Below are positions 1 through 5,817 of a stretch of DNA of 7,630 bases, one piece after another. This stretch comes from AP-15 sp035570935 (GTDB lineage: Bacteria > Pseudomonadota > Alphaproteobacteria > ATCC43930 > CGMCC-115725), in contig DATMKU010000224.1 of assembly GCA_035570935.1 (NCBI GenBank), positions 1 to 7,630 of the forward strand, in the 5' to 3' direction. The first letter of the stretch is position 1. Every line of letters begins with the position of its first letter. Position numbers and translations under genes: made by a program. Under the pieces are notes generated by a model. That model was not told where the DNA came from. It worked only from the letters and a program-made list of their open reading frames with translations, and ran no database searches.

Positions 1-2
1 GC

Positions 3-326
3 AAGGACACGTTTTACAAATCGCTCGATTGCCTCGCGCCGCTCGGGCTGATGGCGTCGTTCGGCCAGTCGTCGGGGGCGATCGGGCCTGTCGATATTGG
101 TATTCTCGCGGCGAAGGGCTCGCTGTTTTTGACCCGGCCGACCCTGAACACCTATACGGCGACCCGCGAGGATTTGCTGACCGCGGCGCGCGAGCTGTTC
201 GAGGTCGTCGAGAGCGGTGCGGTCAAGATCGCGGTCAACCAAACCTATCCGCTGCGCGACGCCGCCCACGCTCACCGCGACCTCGAAAGCCGCAAGACCA
301 CCGGGCAGACAGTGCTGACGGTCTAG
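3..326 (+). CDS. qor: NADPH:quinone oxidoreductase (zeta-crystallin-like), C-terminal part, 5' truncated by window edge
   Basis: The window opens inside this gene. 107 codons are visible before the TAG stop, about the last third of a typical protein of roughly 325 residues. The protein belongs to the zinc-independent medium-chain dehydrogenase/reductase family, which reduces quinones with NADPH in the cytoplasm. The visible part matches the end of the E. coli Qor type closely. It starts with a KDTFYKSLDCLAPLGLMASFG stretch, followed by a GxSSGA motif, the 'ILAAKGSLFLTRPTL' strand-turn, a 'TREDLLTAARELF' helix and the closing 'YPLRDAAHAHRDLESRKTTG' segment typical of quinone oxidoreductases. 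The reading frame continues upstream of the internal ATG at 51, so that ATG is not the start. It converges on rho. Family assignment is firm. The physiological substrate cannot be read from this fragment. Confidence 0.9.
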   Translation, partial: KDTFYKSLDCLAPLGLMASFGQSSGAIGPVDIGILAAKGSLFLTRPTLNTYTATREDLLTAARELFEVVESGAVKIAVNQTYPLRDAAHAHRDLESRKTTGQTVLTV

Positions 327-387
327 GTTACTCGCGGTCCACGGACACCGGCAGATTTAGGCCGCAACGCGTTTGGCCGCGGTCGTC

Positions 388-403
388 CGGTTCTGCGGAA
401 CCG
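388..403. other. Perfect inverted repeat (hairpin) downstream of qor
   Basis: CGGTTC-TGCG-GAACCG forms a perfect 6-bp stem with a 4-nt loop, 62 nt after the qor stop in the gap between convergent qor and rho. No T-run follows on either strand, so it does not meet the usual intrinsic-terminator pattern. It could still stabilise the 3' end of either transcript. Confidence 0.4.
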
Positions 404-415
404 ATTGCGGAGAGC

Positions 416-431
416 CCCGCGTTAGCGCGGG
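416..431. other. Perfect GC-rich inverted repeat between qor and rho
   Basis: CCCGCG-TTAG-CGCGGG is a perfect 6-bp, all-GC stem with a 4-nt loop, lying 12 nt beyond the hairpin at 388-403. There is no U-tract on either side. A role as a bidirectional 3'-end stabiliser for the convergent qor and rho messages is inferred from position only. Confidence 0.4.
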
Positions 432-538
432 CGACGAGCGGAGGTTGATTCGCTCTGATCGACCCCTGCCGCAGCTAAGCGCCAAAAGCTCAGCCAGCAA
501 TAAGGGGTGATCTTGATCCGCCTCGCACCATGGCGGGA

Positions 539-564
539 TGGGCCTCGGCCTTCGCCGGGGTGAC
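539..564. repeat. REP-like palindromic element downstream of rho
   Basis: The stretch folds into CCTCGGC-CTTC-GCCGGGG, a stem of 7 pairs including one G-T wobble, flanked by TGGG on the left and TGAC on the right. Read on the minus strand it begins GTCACCCCGGCGAAGGCC. That resembles the widely dispersed extragenic palindromes of the GTCATCCCGGCGAAxGCCGGGATCCA type common in alphaproteobacterial genomes. It lies about 40-65 nt past the rho stop. There is only one copy in the window, so repeat status rests on resemblance. It could also serve as the rho 3'-end hairpin, though no T-run follows. Confidence 0.4.
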
Positions 565-605
565 TGATAAAAGGGCGGCACCTGTGCAGAGTTGGCGGGC
601 GCGGC

Positions 606-1862
606 CTAGGTGTTCATCGCATCGAAGAACTCGGAGTTGCTCTTGGTTTCCTTGAGCTTGTTGATCAGGAATTCGAGCCCGTCGACGGTGCCCATCGGCG
701 TCAGCACCCGGCGCAGCACCCACATTTTTGACAGCACGCCGCGGTCGACCAGCAGCTCTTCCTTGCGCGTCCCGGATTTGGTGATGTCGATCGACGGGAA
801 GGTGCGCTTGTCGGCGACCTTGCGGTCGAGGATGATCTCGGAATTGCCGGTGCCCTTGAACTCCTCGAAAATTACCTCGTCCATGCGCGAGCCGGTGTCG
901 ATCAGCGCGGTCGCGATGATGGTCAAGGAACCGCCCTCCTCGATGTTGCGCGCGGCGCCGAAAAAGCGCTTCGGCCGCTGCAGGGCGTTGGCGTCGACAC
1001 CGCCGGTCAATACCTTGCCGGAGGACGGCACGACCGTGTTGTAGGCACGGGCGAGGCGGGTGATCGAATCGAGCAGGATCACGACGTCGCGCTTGTGTTC
1101 GACCAGGCGTTTCGCCTTTTCGATGACCATCTCGGCGATTTGGACGTGGCGCTGCGCCGGTTCGTCAAAGGTCGAGCTGATGACCTCGCCGCGCACCGAG
1201 CGGGCCATATCGGTAACCTCCTCGGGCCGCTCGTCGATCAAGAGCACGATCAGGTAAACCTCGGGGTGGTTGGCGGCGATCGCATGGGCGATGTTCTGCA
1301 GCATCACCGTCTTGCCGGTGCGCGGCGGCGAGACGATCAGCGCCCGCTGTCCCTTCCCGAGCGGCGTGATCAAGTCGATGACGCGCGTCGTCAAATCGCG
1401 CCGCGCCGGGTCTTCGAATTCCAGCCCCAGCTTTTCTTCCGGGTAGAGCGGGGTCAGGTTGTCGAAATTGATCCGCTGGCGAAGCCGGTCCGGCTCGTCG
1501 AAATTGATGCCGGACACCTTTAGCAAGGCAAAGTAACGCTCGCCGTCGCGCGGCGAGCGAATCTCGCCCTCGACGGTGTCGCCGGTGCGCAGGCCAAAGC
1601 GGCGAACCTGGCTCGGGCTGACATAAATGTCATCCGGGCCAGCGAGGTAATTGGCCTCGGGCGAGCGCAAAAAGCCAAAGCCGTCGGACAACACTTCGAG
1701 CACGCCGTCACCGGAAATCGGCACGTCGTTCTCGGCCAGTTGCTTTAGAATTGCGAACAACATGTCCTGCTTGCGCAGCGAGGACGCATTTTCGATTTCA
1801 AGCTCTTCGGCGAATGCCAACAGCTCGGCGGGAGTTTTTCGCTTGAGTTCCTGGAGATTCAT
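606..1862 (-). CDS. rho: Transcription termination factor Rho
   Basis: This encodes the hexameric RNA helicase/ATPase that binds C-rich nascent RNA and releases RNA polymerase at Rho-dependent terminators. At 418 residues it is almost exactly family length. The order is an N-terminal Rho_N helical domain (about 1-45), a cold-shock-like OB fold that binds RNA (about 50-120, with RNP1-like GFGFLR at 61-66) and a RecA-like ATPase. Walker A is SPPRTGKT at 178-185 and Walker B is VILLDSITR at 261-269. The LLIDERPEEV segment is at 207-216. The secondary RNA-site Q- and R-loop segments run from VLTGGVDANALQRPKRF to NIEEGG (284-311). The arginine finger falls at R366 in SGTRKEELL. E. coli has PPKAGKT where this protein has PPRTGKT; I regard that as a normal variant. 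The ATG at 1862 gives the conserved MNLQELK start, but no good Shine-Dalgarno sequence precedes it. It lies downstream of hemJ in the same orientation, 208 bp away. Confidence 0.98.
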   Translation of the reverse strand: MNLQELKRKTPAELLAFAEELEIENASSLRKQDMLFAILKQLAENDVPISGDGVLEVLSDGFGFLRSPEANYLAGPDDIYVSPSQVRRFGLRTGDTVEGEIRSPRDGERYFALLKVSGINFDEPDRLRQRINFDNLTPLYPEEKLGLEFEDPARRDLTTRVIDLITPLGKGQRALIVSPPRTGKTVMLQNIAHAIAANHPEVYLIVLLIDERPEEVTDMARSVRGEVISSTFDEPAQRHVQIAEMVIEKAKRLVEHKRDVVILLDSITRLARAYNTVVPSSGKVLTGGVDANALQRPKRFFGAARNIEEGGSLTIIATALIDTGSRMDEVIFEEFKGTGNSEIILDRKVADKRTFPSIDITKSGTRKEELLVDRGVLSKMWVLRRVLTPMGTVDGLEFLINKLKETKSNSEFFDAMNT

Positions 1863-1924
1863 GGAATGTCGCGGATAAGTGGGGCAAGGCTCGCCCGTCC
1901 AAGCGGATTCCTGCGCAAACGTCT

Positions 1925-1979
1925 CGCAGGGCTCAAAGGTTCAGGCGAGGGTGGCGGGGTTCAGCGGGAAACGGGCGGG
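1925..1979 (-). promoter_or_regulatory. C-rich, G-poor leader segment upstream of rho (candidate rut / autoregulatory site)
   Basis: On the minus strand these 55 nt contain 28 C but only 11 G, with many pyrimidine-C dinucleotides spaced along them. The segment begins 63 nt upstream of the rho start. Such a C-over-G bubble is what Rho's primary RNA site prefers. E. coli rho is known to be autoregulated by attenuation in its leader, so the same is plausible here. The composition is seen directly; the function is inferred. Confidence 0.35.
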
Positions 1980-1995
1980 TACCGATTGGCCATTC

Positions 1996-2036
1996 CCCTT
2001 AGCCAAAGCAGATAAGCAAGTCAAACCCGATATCAA
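1996..2036 (-). promoter_or_regulatory. Candidate sigma-70-type promoter for rho
   Basis: Two overlapping candidates lie on the minus strand in the hemJ-rho gap. TTGACT (2019-2024) is 17 nt from TAAGGG (1996-2001). TTGATA (2031-2036) is 16 nt from TATCTG (2009-2014). The -35 elements are good (5 of 6) but both -10 elements are weak. Either would give rho a leader of roughly 130-140 nt and expression independent of the heme genes. Transcription reading through from hemJ is also possible. Confidence 0.3.
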
Positions 2037-2070
2037 GACCCGGCGAACCCGCTAACTCCTGGCATTTCAG

Positions 2071-2520
2071 TCAAAACGGCTTGACCACCACAAGCACGAC
2101 GATGGCGATCAGCACCAGGGTCGGCAGTTCGTTGACAATGCGAAAAAAGCGGGGCGAATGCCGGTTGCGGTCCCCGGCAAAGGCGCGCCGCCAGCGGGCC
2201 AACGTGCCGTGATAGGCGAGCAGCAAAGCGACCAGCCCGAGCTTCGCCCAAATCCAACCGCGATGCCAATCGACGATCCCTGGGGTTGCGGCGAGCAGCA
2301 GCCCGAAAGCCAGGGTCGCGACCATCGCCGGGTTCATGATGCCGCGCAGCAAGCGTCGCTCCATCACCTGGAACGTTGCCGAGCGGTTCGAGCCGACGGG
2401 CGCCAGCGCGTGATAGACATACAACCGCGGCAGATACAGCATCCCCGCCATCCACGCTATGACCGCGAGGATATGCACCGACTTGACCCACGGATAGGCG
2501 GCCGCGAGCCAACTCGTCAA
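2071..2520 (-). CDS. hemJ: Protoporphyrinogen IX oxidase, HemJ type (membrane protein)
   Basis: HemJ oxidises protoporphyrinogen IX to protoporphyrin IX in the inner membrane, the step before iron insertion by HemH, its neighbour. The protein is 149 residues, about the family's length, and mostly hydrophobic. Helices run at about 13-36, 60-80, 89-104 and 130-146. Family hallmarks are W11-K13-H16 in PWVKSVH, the WMAGMLYLPRLYVYH block (23-37), FQVMERRL (50-57), NPAM (63-66), WAKLG (91-95), AYH (102-104) and the closing NELPTL. The only start that yields a complete first helix is a TTG at 2520-2518. It overlaps the hemH stop as TTGA and has GGAG 7 nt upstream. A longer open frame continues upstream inside hemH, but its residues there are arginine-rich out-of-frame translation and not HemJ. 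Translation is probably coupled to hemH. Confidence 0.9.
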   Translation of the reverse strand: MTSWLAAAYPWVKSVHILAVIAWMAGMLYLPRLYVYHALAPVGSNRSATFQVMERRLLRGIMNPAMVATLAFGLLLAATPGIVDWHRGWIWAKLGLVALLLAYHGTLARWRRAFAGDRNRHSPRFFRIVNELPTLVLIAIVVLVVVKPF

Positions 2521-3536
2521 ACCGGCGCTCCGACAAGAACGCACCGTCCGCCGGCGCCGGCGGCGCAGCCCGCGGTCGGCGAGGTTGCGCCCAAGCGGCG
2601 GATGACGGCCGCGAGCGCCGCGATAAAGGCCGGCTCGACGCCGACCGTCGGGACCCGGATATAGGCAGGGACACGGGCGCTCTCGGCGATATCGCGATAG
2701 TCGAGGTCGAGCTCGACCAGCGTTTCGGAATGCTCCGAGACAAACGAGATCGGAGCGACCACGAGCGGCACACCCTCGGCGCCCGCGCGGCGAATTTCGG
2801 CGTCGGTCGCCGGACCGATCCACTCGAGCCTGCCGACCCGGCTCTGATAGCACACCTGCCAGTCAAGCTCGGGCCAGCCGAGTGCCGCGACGATCTCGCG
2901 CGCGGTCAACTCGACCTGTTGCGGATAGGGATCGCCAGCGTTTACGATCCGCGTCGGCAGGCCATGCGCAGTCAACAGCAGACGCGGCGGGTGGGGAAAT
3001 CCCGACGCCTGGCGAAGCGCCGGCCGGATCAGCCCCGCAGCAGCCTCGACAAAGCCTGCTTCAGCCGGATAGCAGCAGACGAAGCGGGTCGGACGGTCGA
3101 GGCCGATCCGCGCCGCCGCCCGGCGCCAGGCGGCGAAGGAGGATGCCGTGGTCGTCGTCGAGAATTGCGGGTAGAGCGGCAGGCACGCGATTTCTTCCGG
3201 CGCCCAGTCAGACACCGCGCGGGCCGCGTCGGCGCTGGTCGGACGCCAGTAGCGCATCGCGACAAACGAGCGATAGTCGGGGCCTAAGAATTTGTCGAGC
3301 GCCCGCGCCTGCGCTTCGGTGTTGGCGAGCAGAGGAGAGGCGCCGCCGAGGCGTGCATAGATCGACCGCGCGGTTCGCGCCCGACGGCGCGCGATCAATC
3401 GCGCCAACGGCATTCGCAACAGCCAAGGCAGACGGATAATCGCGCGGTCGCTGAACAGGTTGAACAGAAAGGGTTCAACGGCGGCGAGCGAATCCGGGCC
3501 GCCAAGGTTCATCAGGACGACTGCGGTGCGCGGCAT
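2517..3536 (-). CDS. hemH: Ferrochelatase
   Basis: Ferrochelatase inserts ferrous iron into protoporphyrin IX to make protoheme, the last step of the protoporphyrin-dependent pathway. The protein is 339 residues. Signatures in order are VVLMNLGGPDS (7-16), the YARLGGASPL region (60-69), LPLYPQFS (119-126), LLLTAHGLP with the catalytic metal-site histidine H191, CYQSRVGRLEWIGP (229-242) and PISFVSEHSETLVELD (262-277) with acidic E271 opposite the histidine. I start at the ATG at 3536, one base after the hemE stop (TGA-A-ATG). A start 17 codons upstream would run into hemE and add an unrelated basic peptide. An AGGG lies a few bases upstream. The last ~25 residues are Gly/Ala-rich with cysteines at 324 and 332. 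They do not form the four-cysteine pattern of [2Fe-2S] ferrochelatases. Coupling with hemE and hemJ is likely. Confidence 0.96.
   Translation of the reverse strand: MPRTAVVLMNLGGPDSLAAVEPFLFNLFSDRAIIRLPWLLRMPLARLIARRRARTARSIYARLGGASPLLANTEAQARALDKFLGPDYRSFVAMRYWRPTSADAARAVSDWAPEEIACLPLYPQFSTTTTASSFAAWRRAAARIGLDRPTRFVCCYPAEAGFVEAAAGLIRPALRQASGFPHPPRLLLTAHGLPTRIVNAGDPYPQQVELTAREIVAALGWPELDWQVCYQSRVGRLEWIGPATDAEIRRAGAEGVPLVVAPISFVSEHSETLVELDLDYRDIAESARVPAYIRVPTVGVEPAFIAALAAVIRRLGATSPTAGCAAGAGGRCVLVGAPV
2528..2531 (-). promoter_or_regulatory. Ribosome binding site that fixes the hemJ TTG start
   Basis: GGAG on the minus strand, within the last codons of hemH, sits 7 nt before the TTG. This is the main reason for choosing that rare start codon over a later GTG, which would remove conserved residues of the first helix. 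Confidence 0.6.
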
Positions 3537-3537
3537 T

Positions 3538-4587
3538 TCAGCCCTGAACCGCCGGCTCGCCCAGCACACGCGCGAGTGCGGCCACATGCTCGGGTGGCGT
3601 TTCGGTCAGCACCCCGTGGCCGAGATTGAATATCCAGCGGATGCCGCCGAGCGATCGCCCAAGTTCGCCGACCGCCGCTTCGAGTGCCGGCCCGCCGGTC
3701 AGCAGCAGCACCGGATCGAGATTGCCCTGAAGCACGGCGTGCGGCGCGAGCCGGGTGCGGGCGTATGCCGCCGGCACGCCGGCGTCGAGCCCGACGGCGT
3801 CCACACCGGTTTCGACGACATACCGCTCGTACAGGACTCCGGCGACGCGCGGGAAGCCGATGATCGGGCATCCGGGATGGCGTTTTTTCAAGGCCGTAAC
3901 AATCCGCCGGGTCGGTTCGATGACCCAGCGCTCAAATCCGCTCTCGGGCAACACGCCGGCCCAGCTGTCAAATAGCTGAACCACTTCGGCGCCCGCGGCG
4001 ATCTCGGCCGCGAGCCATTCGACCGTCGCCGCGGTCAACATGCCGATCAGCGCGTCGAAGCCCGGTGGATCGCGATAGCCCCAGCCCTTCACCCGGCGAA
4101 AATCGCGGCTGCCGCCGCCTTCGACCATATAGGTCGCGACAGTCCATGGCGCGCCGGCAAACCCAATCAACGCGGTTTGCGGACCGAGCGCCGCTGCGAC
4201 GCGCCGCACCGCTTCGAGAACCGGTTCGAGACGCGAGACAGCAGCTTCAGGATGCAACCGCGCCAAGCCGGCATTATCGCTGATCGCATCGAGCACGGGT
4301 CCTTCGACTTCGCGATAGGCCAACCCCTGTCCTAGCGCATAGGGCAGCATCAGGATGTCGGAAAACAGGATCGCCGCATCCATGCCAAAGCGCCGAACCG
4401 GCTGCAGGGTCAGTTCGGCAGCAAAAGCCGGGGTCAGGCACAACTCGATGAAATCGGCCGCCCGGCTCCGGAGTTCCCGATATTCGGGCAGATACCGGCC
4501 AGCTTGCCGCATCAGCCACCACGGCGGCGGCGACACCGTTTCTCCGGCGAACACGCGCAGTAGGGGTTTGACCGGGATGCTGGCCAT
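3538..4587 (-). CDS. hemE: Uroporphyrinogen III decarboxylase
   Basis: HemE removes four carboxyl groups from uroporphyrinogen III to give coproporphyrinogen III in the cytoplasm. At 349 residues it is the usual length. It has the first family signature PPWWLMRQAGRYLPEY (21-36), including R27 and R31 that grip substrate carboxylates. The catalytic aspartate D77 is in LFSDILM and the second signature is IGFAGAPWTVATYMVEG (141-157) with Y153. QGNLDP (287-292) and the C-terminal GHGVLTETP with H324 complete the active site. The ATG at 4587 follows an AGGAG sequence and gives the conserved N-terminus. It is first in the hemE-hemH-hemJ cluster. Coproporphyrinogen oxidase, needed between HemE and HemJ, is not in the window. 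An FNR-type box lies about 104 bp upstream of the start, which may bring oxygen control. Confidence 0.98.
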   Translation of the reverse strand: MASIPVKPLLRVFAGETVSPPPWWLMRQAGRYLPEYRELRSRAADFIELCLTPAFAAELTLQPVRRFGMDAAILFSDILMLPYALGQGLAYREVEGPVLDAISDNAGLARLHPEAAVSRLEPVLEAVRRVAAALGPQTALIGFAGAPWTVATYMVEGGGSRDFRRVKGWGYRDPPGFDALIGMLTAATVEWLAAEIAAGAEVVQLFDSWAGVLPESGFERWVIEPTRRIVTALKKRHPGCPIIGFPRVAGVLYERYVVETGVDAVGLDAGVPAAYARTRLAPHAVLQGNLDPVLLLTGGPALEAAVGELGRSLGGIRWIFNLGHGVLTETPPEHVAALARVLGEPAVQG

Positions 4588-4597
4588 TAAGCAAATT

Positions 4598-4614
4598 CTC
4601 CTCTCAATAATATA
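4598..4614 (-). promoter_or_regulatory. hemE ribosome binding site with adjoining -10-like TATATT
   Basis: On the minus strand AGGAG (4602-4598) lies 10 nt before the hemE ATG. Immediately upstream is TATATT (4614-4609), a 5-of-6 match to a -10 hexamer without a recognisable -35. If used, it would give a very short leader starting about at the Shine-Dalgarno sequence, so the promoter half of this call is weak. Confidence 0.3.
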
Positions 4615-4671
4615 TAACTCTTAGATGGTGGAAGGTTGATGGGGCGGTGAATTTTGGGGATTTGTGGTCCA

Positions 4672-4686
4672 TGCAACCTGGTTGCA
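4672..4686. promoter_or_regulatory. Perfect 7-1-7 palindrome, candidate operator
   Basis: TGCAACC-T-GGTTGCA is a perfect inverted repeat with a single central base. It is placed between the FNR-type box and hemE. The size and symmetry fit a dimeric transcription factor site. I cannot assign the regulator from sequence alone. Confidence 0.45.
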
Positions 4687-4690
4687 CGGG

Positions 4691-4704
4691 TTGATCCCAA
4701 TCAA
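4691..4704. promoter_or_regulatory. FNR/FixK-type box
   Basis: TTGAT-CCCA-ATCAA matches the consensus of the FNR/Anr/FnrL/FixK family (TTGAT-N4-ATCAA) at all ten defined positions. It is centred at 4697.5, about 110 bp from the hemE start codon and about 300 bp from the regulator gene on the other side. A TAAAAT at 4759-4764 on the plus strand would put the box near -73, close to a known activating position. In FNR-regulated alphaproteobacteria, heme genes are common targets. The match is direct; which promoter it controls is inferred. Confidence 0.6.
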
Positions 4705-4758
4705 GTAAGCCGAACTCGGAGCCATGCATGAAACTGGGGGTTTTTTGCCAAATTGCGG

Positions 4759-4764
4759 TAAAAT
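4759..4764 (+). promoter_or_regulatory. Candidate -10 element for the PPDK/PEPS regulator gene
   Basis: TAAAAT matches the sigma-70 -10 consensus at 5 of 6 positions. No -35 hexamer is present 16-18 nt upstream (the stretch is G-rich), as can be the case for activator-dependent promoters. A start near 4771 would place the FNR-type box at about -73 and leave a leader of about 230 nt. Confidence 0.25.
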
Positions 4765-4801
4765 CTGCGCTTCTTGGTCGGATGGAAAACAGGGAACATG
4801 A

Positions 4802-4815
4802 CGAAGTGCACTTCG
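4802..4815. promoter_or_regulatory. Perfect 14-bp palindrome, candidate operator
   Basis: CGAAGTGCACTTCG is a perfect palindrome downstream of the candidate -10 element on the plus strand. It may be an operator in the leader of the PPDK/PEPS regulator gene, or chance. No known regulator is recognised. Confidence 0.25.
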
Positions 4816-4998
4816 ACAATCCCCGATCTTCACCGCCCGCAGAGCAAGAGAGCCCTTGGTGCCGAGGCGGTGTTGGCGAACACGGCGAAACGGGGATAGA
4901 TCTTCGCCGTATTCGCCGGCGAGGTCGAATCATGTGGATCACAGACGAGCGATGCACAGCCGGCGGGGGATAACCAGGTACGAGCAAGCGGCGCGGCG

Positions 4999-5817
4999 AT
5001 GACGCGGTTTCACCTCCACCTTGTCTCCGATTCGACCGGCGAGACCGTGCATTCGGTCGCCCGCGCCTGCCTCGTGCAATTCGACGACGTGCAGCCGGTC
5101 GAGCACGTCTGGAGCATGGTGCGGACCCGCAACCAGATCGACCGGGTGATCGCCGGGGTCGAGGCCAATCCCGGCGCCGTTCTGTTCACGCTGGTCAGCG
5201 ACCAGCTTCGGCAATTGCTGCAACAGGGCTGTCGCCGCCTCCAGATCGCGGCGATTCCGATCCTCGATCCGGTGATCGGCGTACTGGCGTCGCACCTTCA
5301 CCGCGAGAGCCGCGGCGTACCGGGAAAGCAGCATCTGCTTGACAATGAATATTTTGCGCGCATCGACGCGATGACGTTCGCCCTCAATCACGATGACGGG
5401 CAATCGAGTTGGGGCCTCGACGACGCCGATGTCGTCCTGGTCGGCGTTTCGCGGACGTCAAAGACGCCGACCTGCCTTTACCTGGCGAACCGCGGCATTA
5501 AGGCCGCAAATGTGCCGTTGGTGCCGGGGGTGCCGTTGCCGCCCGAACTGGTCAGCACCAAACGCCCGTTGATCGTCGGTCTGACCAATGACCCGGAGCG
5601 GCTAATTCAGGTGCGCCGCAATCGGTTGAGCATGCTGCATCACGACGAAAGCACCGACTATACCGATCTCGACGCGGTTCGTGCCGAGGTCCGCGAGGCG
5701 CGCCGGGTCTTTACCCAACATCACTGGCAGGTCATCGACGTTACCCGCCGCTCGATCGAGGAGACCGCGGCGACGATCATGAGGCTGCTGGCGCGGCGCC
5801 ATGGCGTCGCCGAATGA
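4999..5817 (+). CDS. Pyruvate, phosphate dikinase / PEP synthase regulatory protein (DUF299 kinase-phosphorylase)
   Basis: Members of this family are bifunctional. They inactivate pyruvate phosphate dikinase or PEP synthase by ADP-dependent phosphorylation of an active-site threonine, and reactivate it by Pi-dependent phosphorolysis. They thereby control the pyruvate/PEP interconversion. At 272 residues it has normal length. The N-terminus HLHLVSDSTGETVHSVARA (5-23) is the family hallmark. The nucleotide-binding P-loop is GVSRTSKTPT (149-158), followed by YLANRGIKAANVPLVPG (161-177). GLTNDPERL (194-202) and YTDLDAVRAEV (221-231) complete the pattern. The ATG at 4999 gives the standard N-terminus, although no strong Shine-Dalgarno sequence precedes it. 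It is divergent from hemE. Whether the target is PPDK or PEP synthase cannot be decided here. I leave the symbol empty because ppsR also names an unrelated photosynthesis regulator in alphaproteobacteria. Confidence 0.95.
   Translation: MTRFHLHLVSDSTGETVHSVARACLVQFDDVQPVEHVWSMVRTRNQIDRVIAGVEANPGAVLFTLVSDQLRQLLQQGCRRLQIAAIPILDPVIGVLASHLHRESRGVPGKQHLLDNEYFARIDAMTFALNHDDGQSSWGLDDADVVLVGVSRTSKTPTCLYLANRGIKAANVPLVPGVPLPPELVSTKRPLIVGLTNDPERLIQVRRNRLSMLHHDESTDYTDLDAVRAEVREARRVFTQHHWQVIDVTRRSIEETAATIMRLLARRHGVAE

Larger units (their letters stand above)
4588..4998. other. Divergent intergenic region between hemE and the PPDK/PEPS regulator gene
   Basis: These 411 bp between divergent genes hold no convincing gene. 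The half next to hemE is noticeably more AT-rich than the rest of the window. It contains the hemE ribosome binding site (4598-4602), a TATATT motif on the minus strand (4609-4614), an FNR-type box, two further perfect palindromes and a TAAAAT motif on the plus strand, listed separately where useful. The open frames here (for example plus 4728-4973 and minus 4604-4987) show no recognisable protein character. Confidence 0.7.

Noticed and set aside
610..1523. Plus-strand frames opposite rho
   Set aside because: They are antisense shadows of a highly conserved gene and have no domain character.
2071..2853. A 260-residue minus-strand frame that includes hemJ
   Set aside because: Its first ~111 residues lie inside hemH out of frame and are arginine-rich with no HemJ similarity. 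The real gene starts at the TTG at 2520.
3537..3587. A 17-codon N-terminal extension of hemH starting within hemE
   Set aside because: It overlaps the conserved end of hemE and adds a peptide unlike any ferrochelatase N-terminus. The ATG at 3536 gives the standard MPRTAVVLMNLGGPDS start.
4736..4748. Possible sigma-54 (-24/-12) promoter, GG...GC
   Set aside because: The spacing between the GG and GC is one base short of the strict sigma-54 requirement, and the -24 element lacks the TGGCAC context.
4728..4973. 81-residue plus-strand frame in the hemE - regulator gap
   Set aside because: It has a GGAG 6 nt before its ATG, but the predicted peptide has no recognisable domain and looks compositionally random. 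It also overlaps the candidate promoter elements.
4604..4987. 127-residue minus-strand frame in the same gap
   Set aside because: Proline/arginine/serine-rich with no domain. It spans the palindromes and the FNR-type box, which fits non-coding DNA better.
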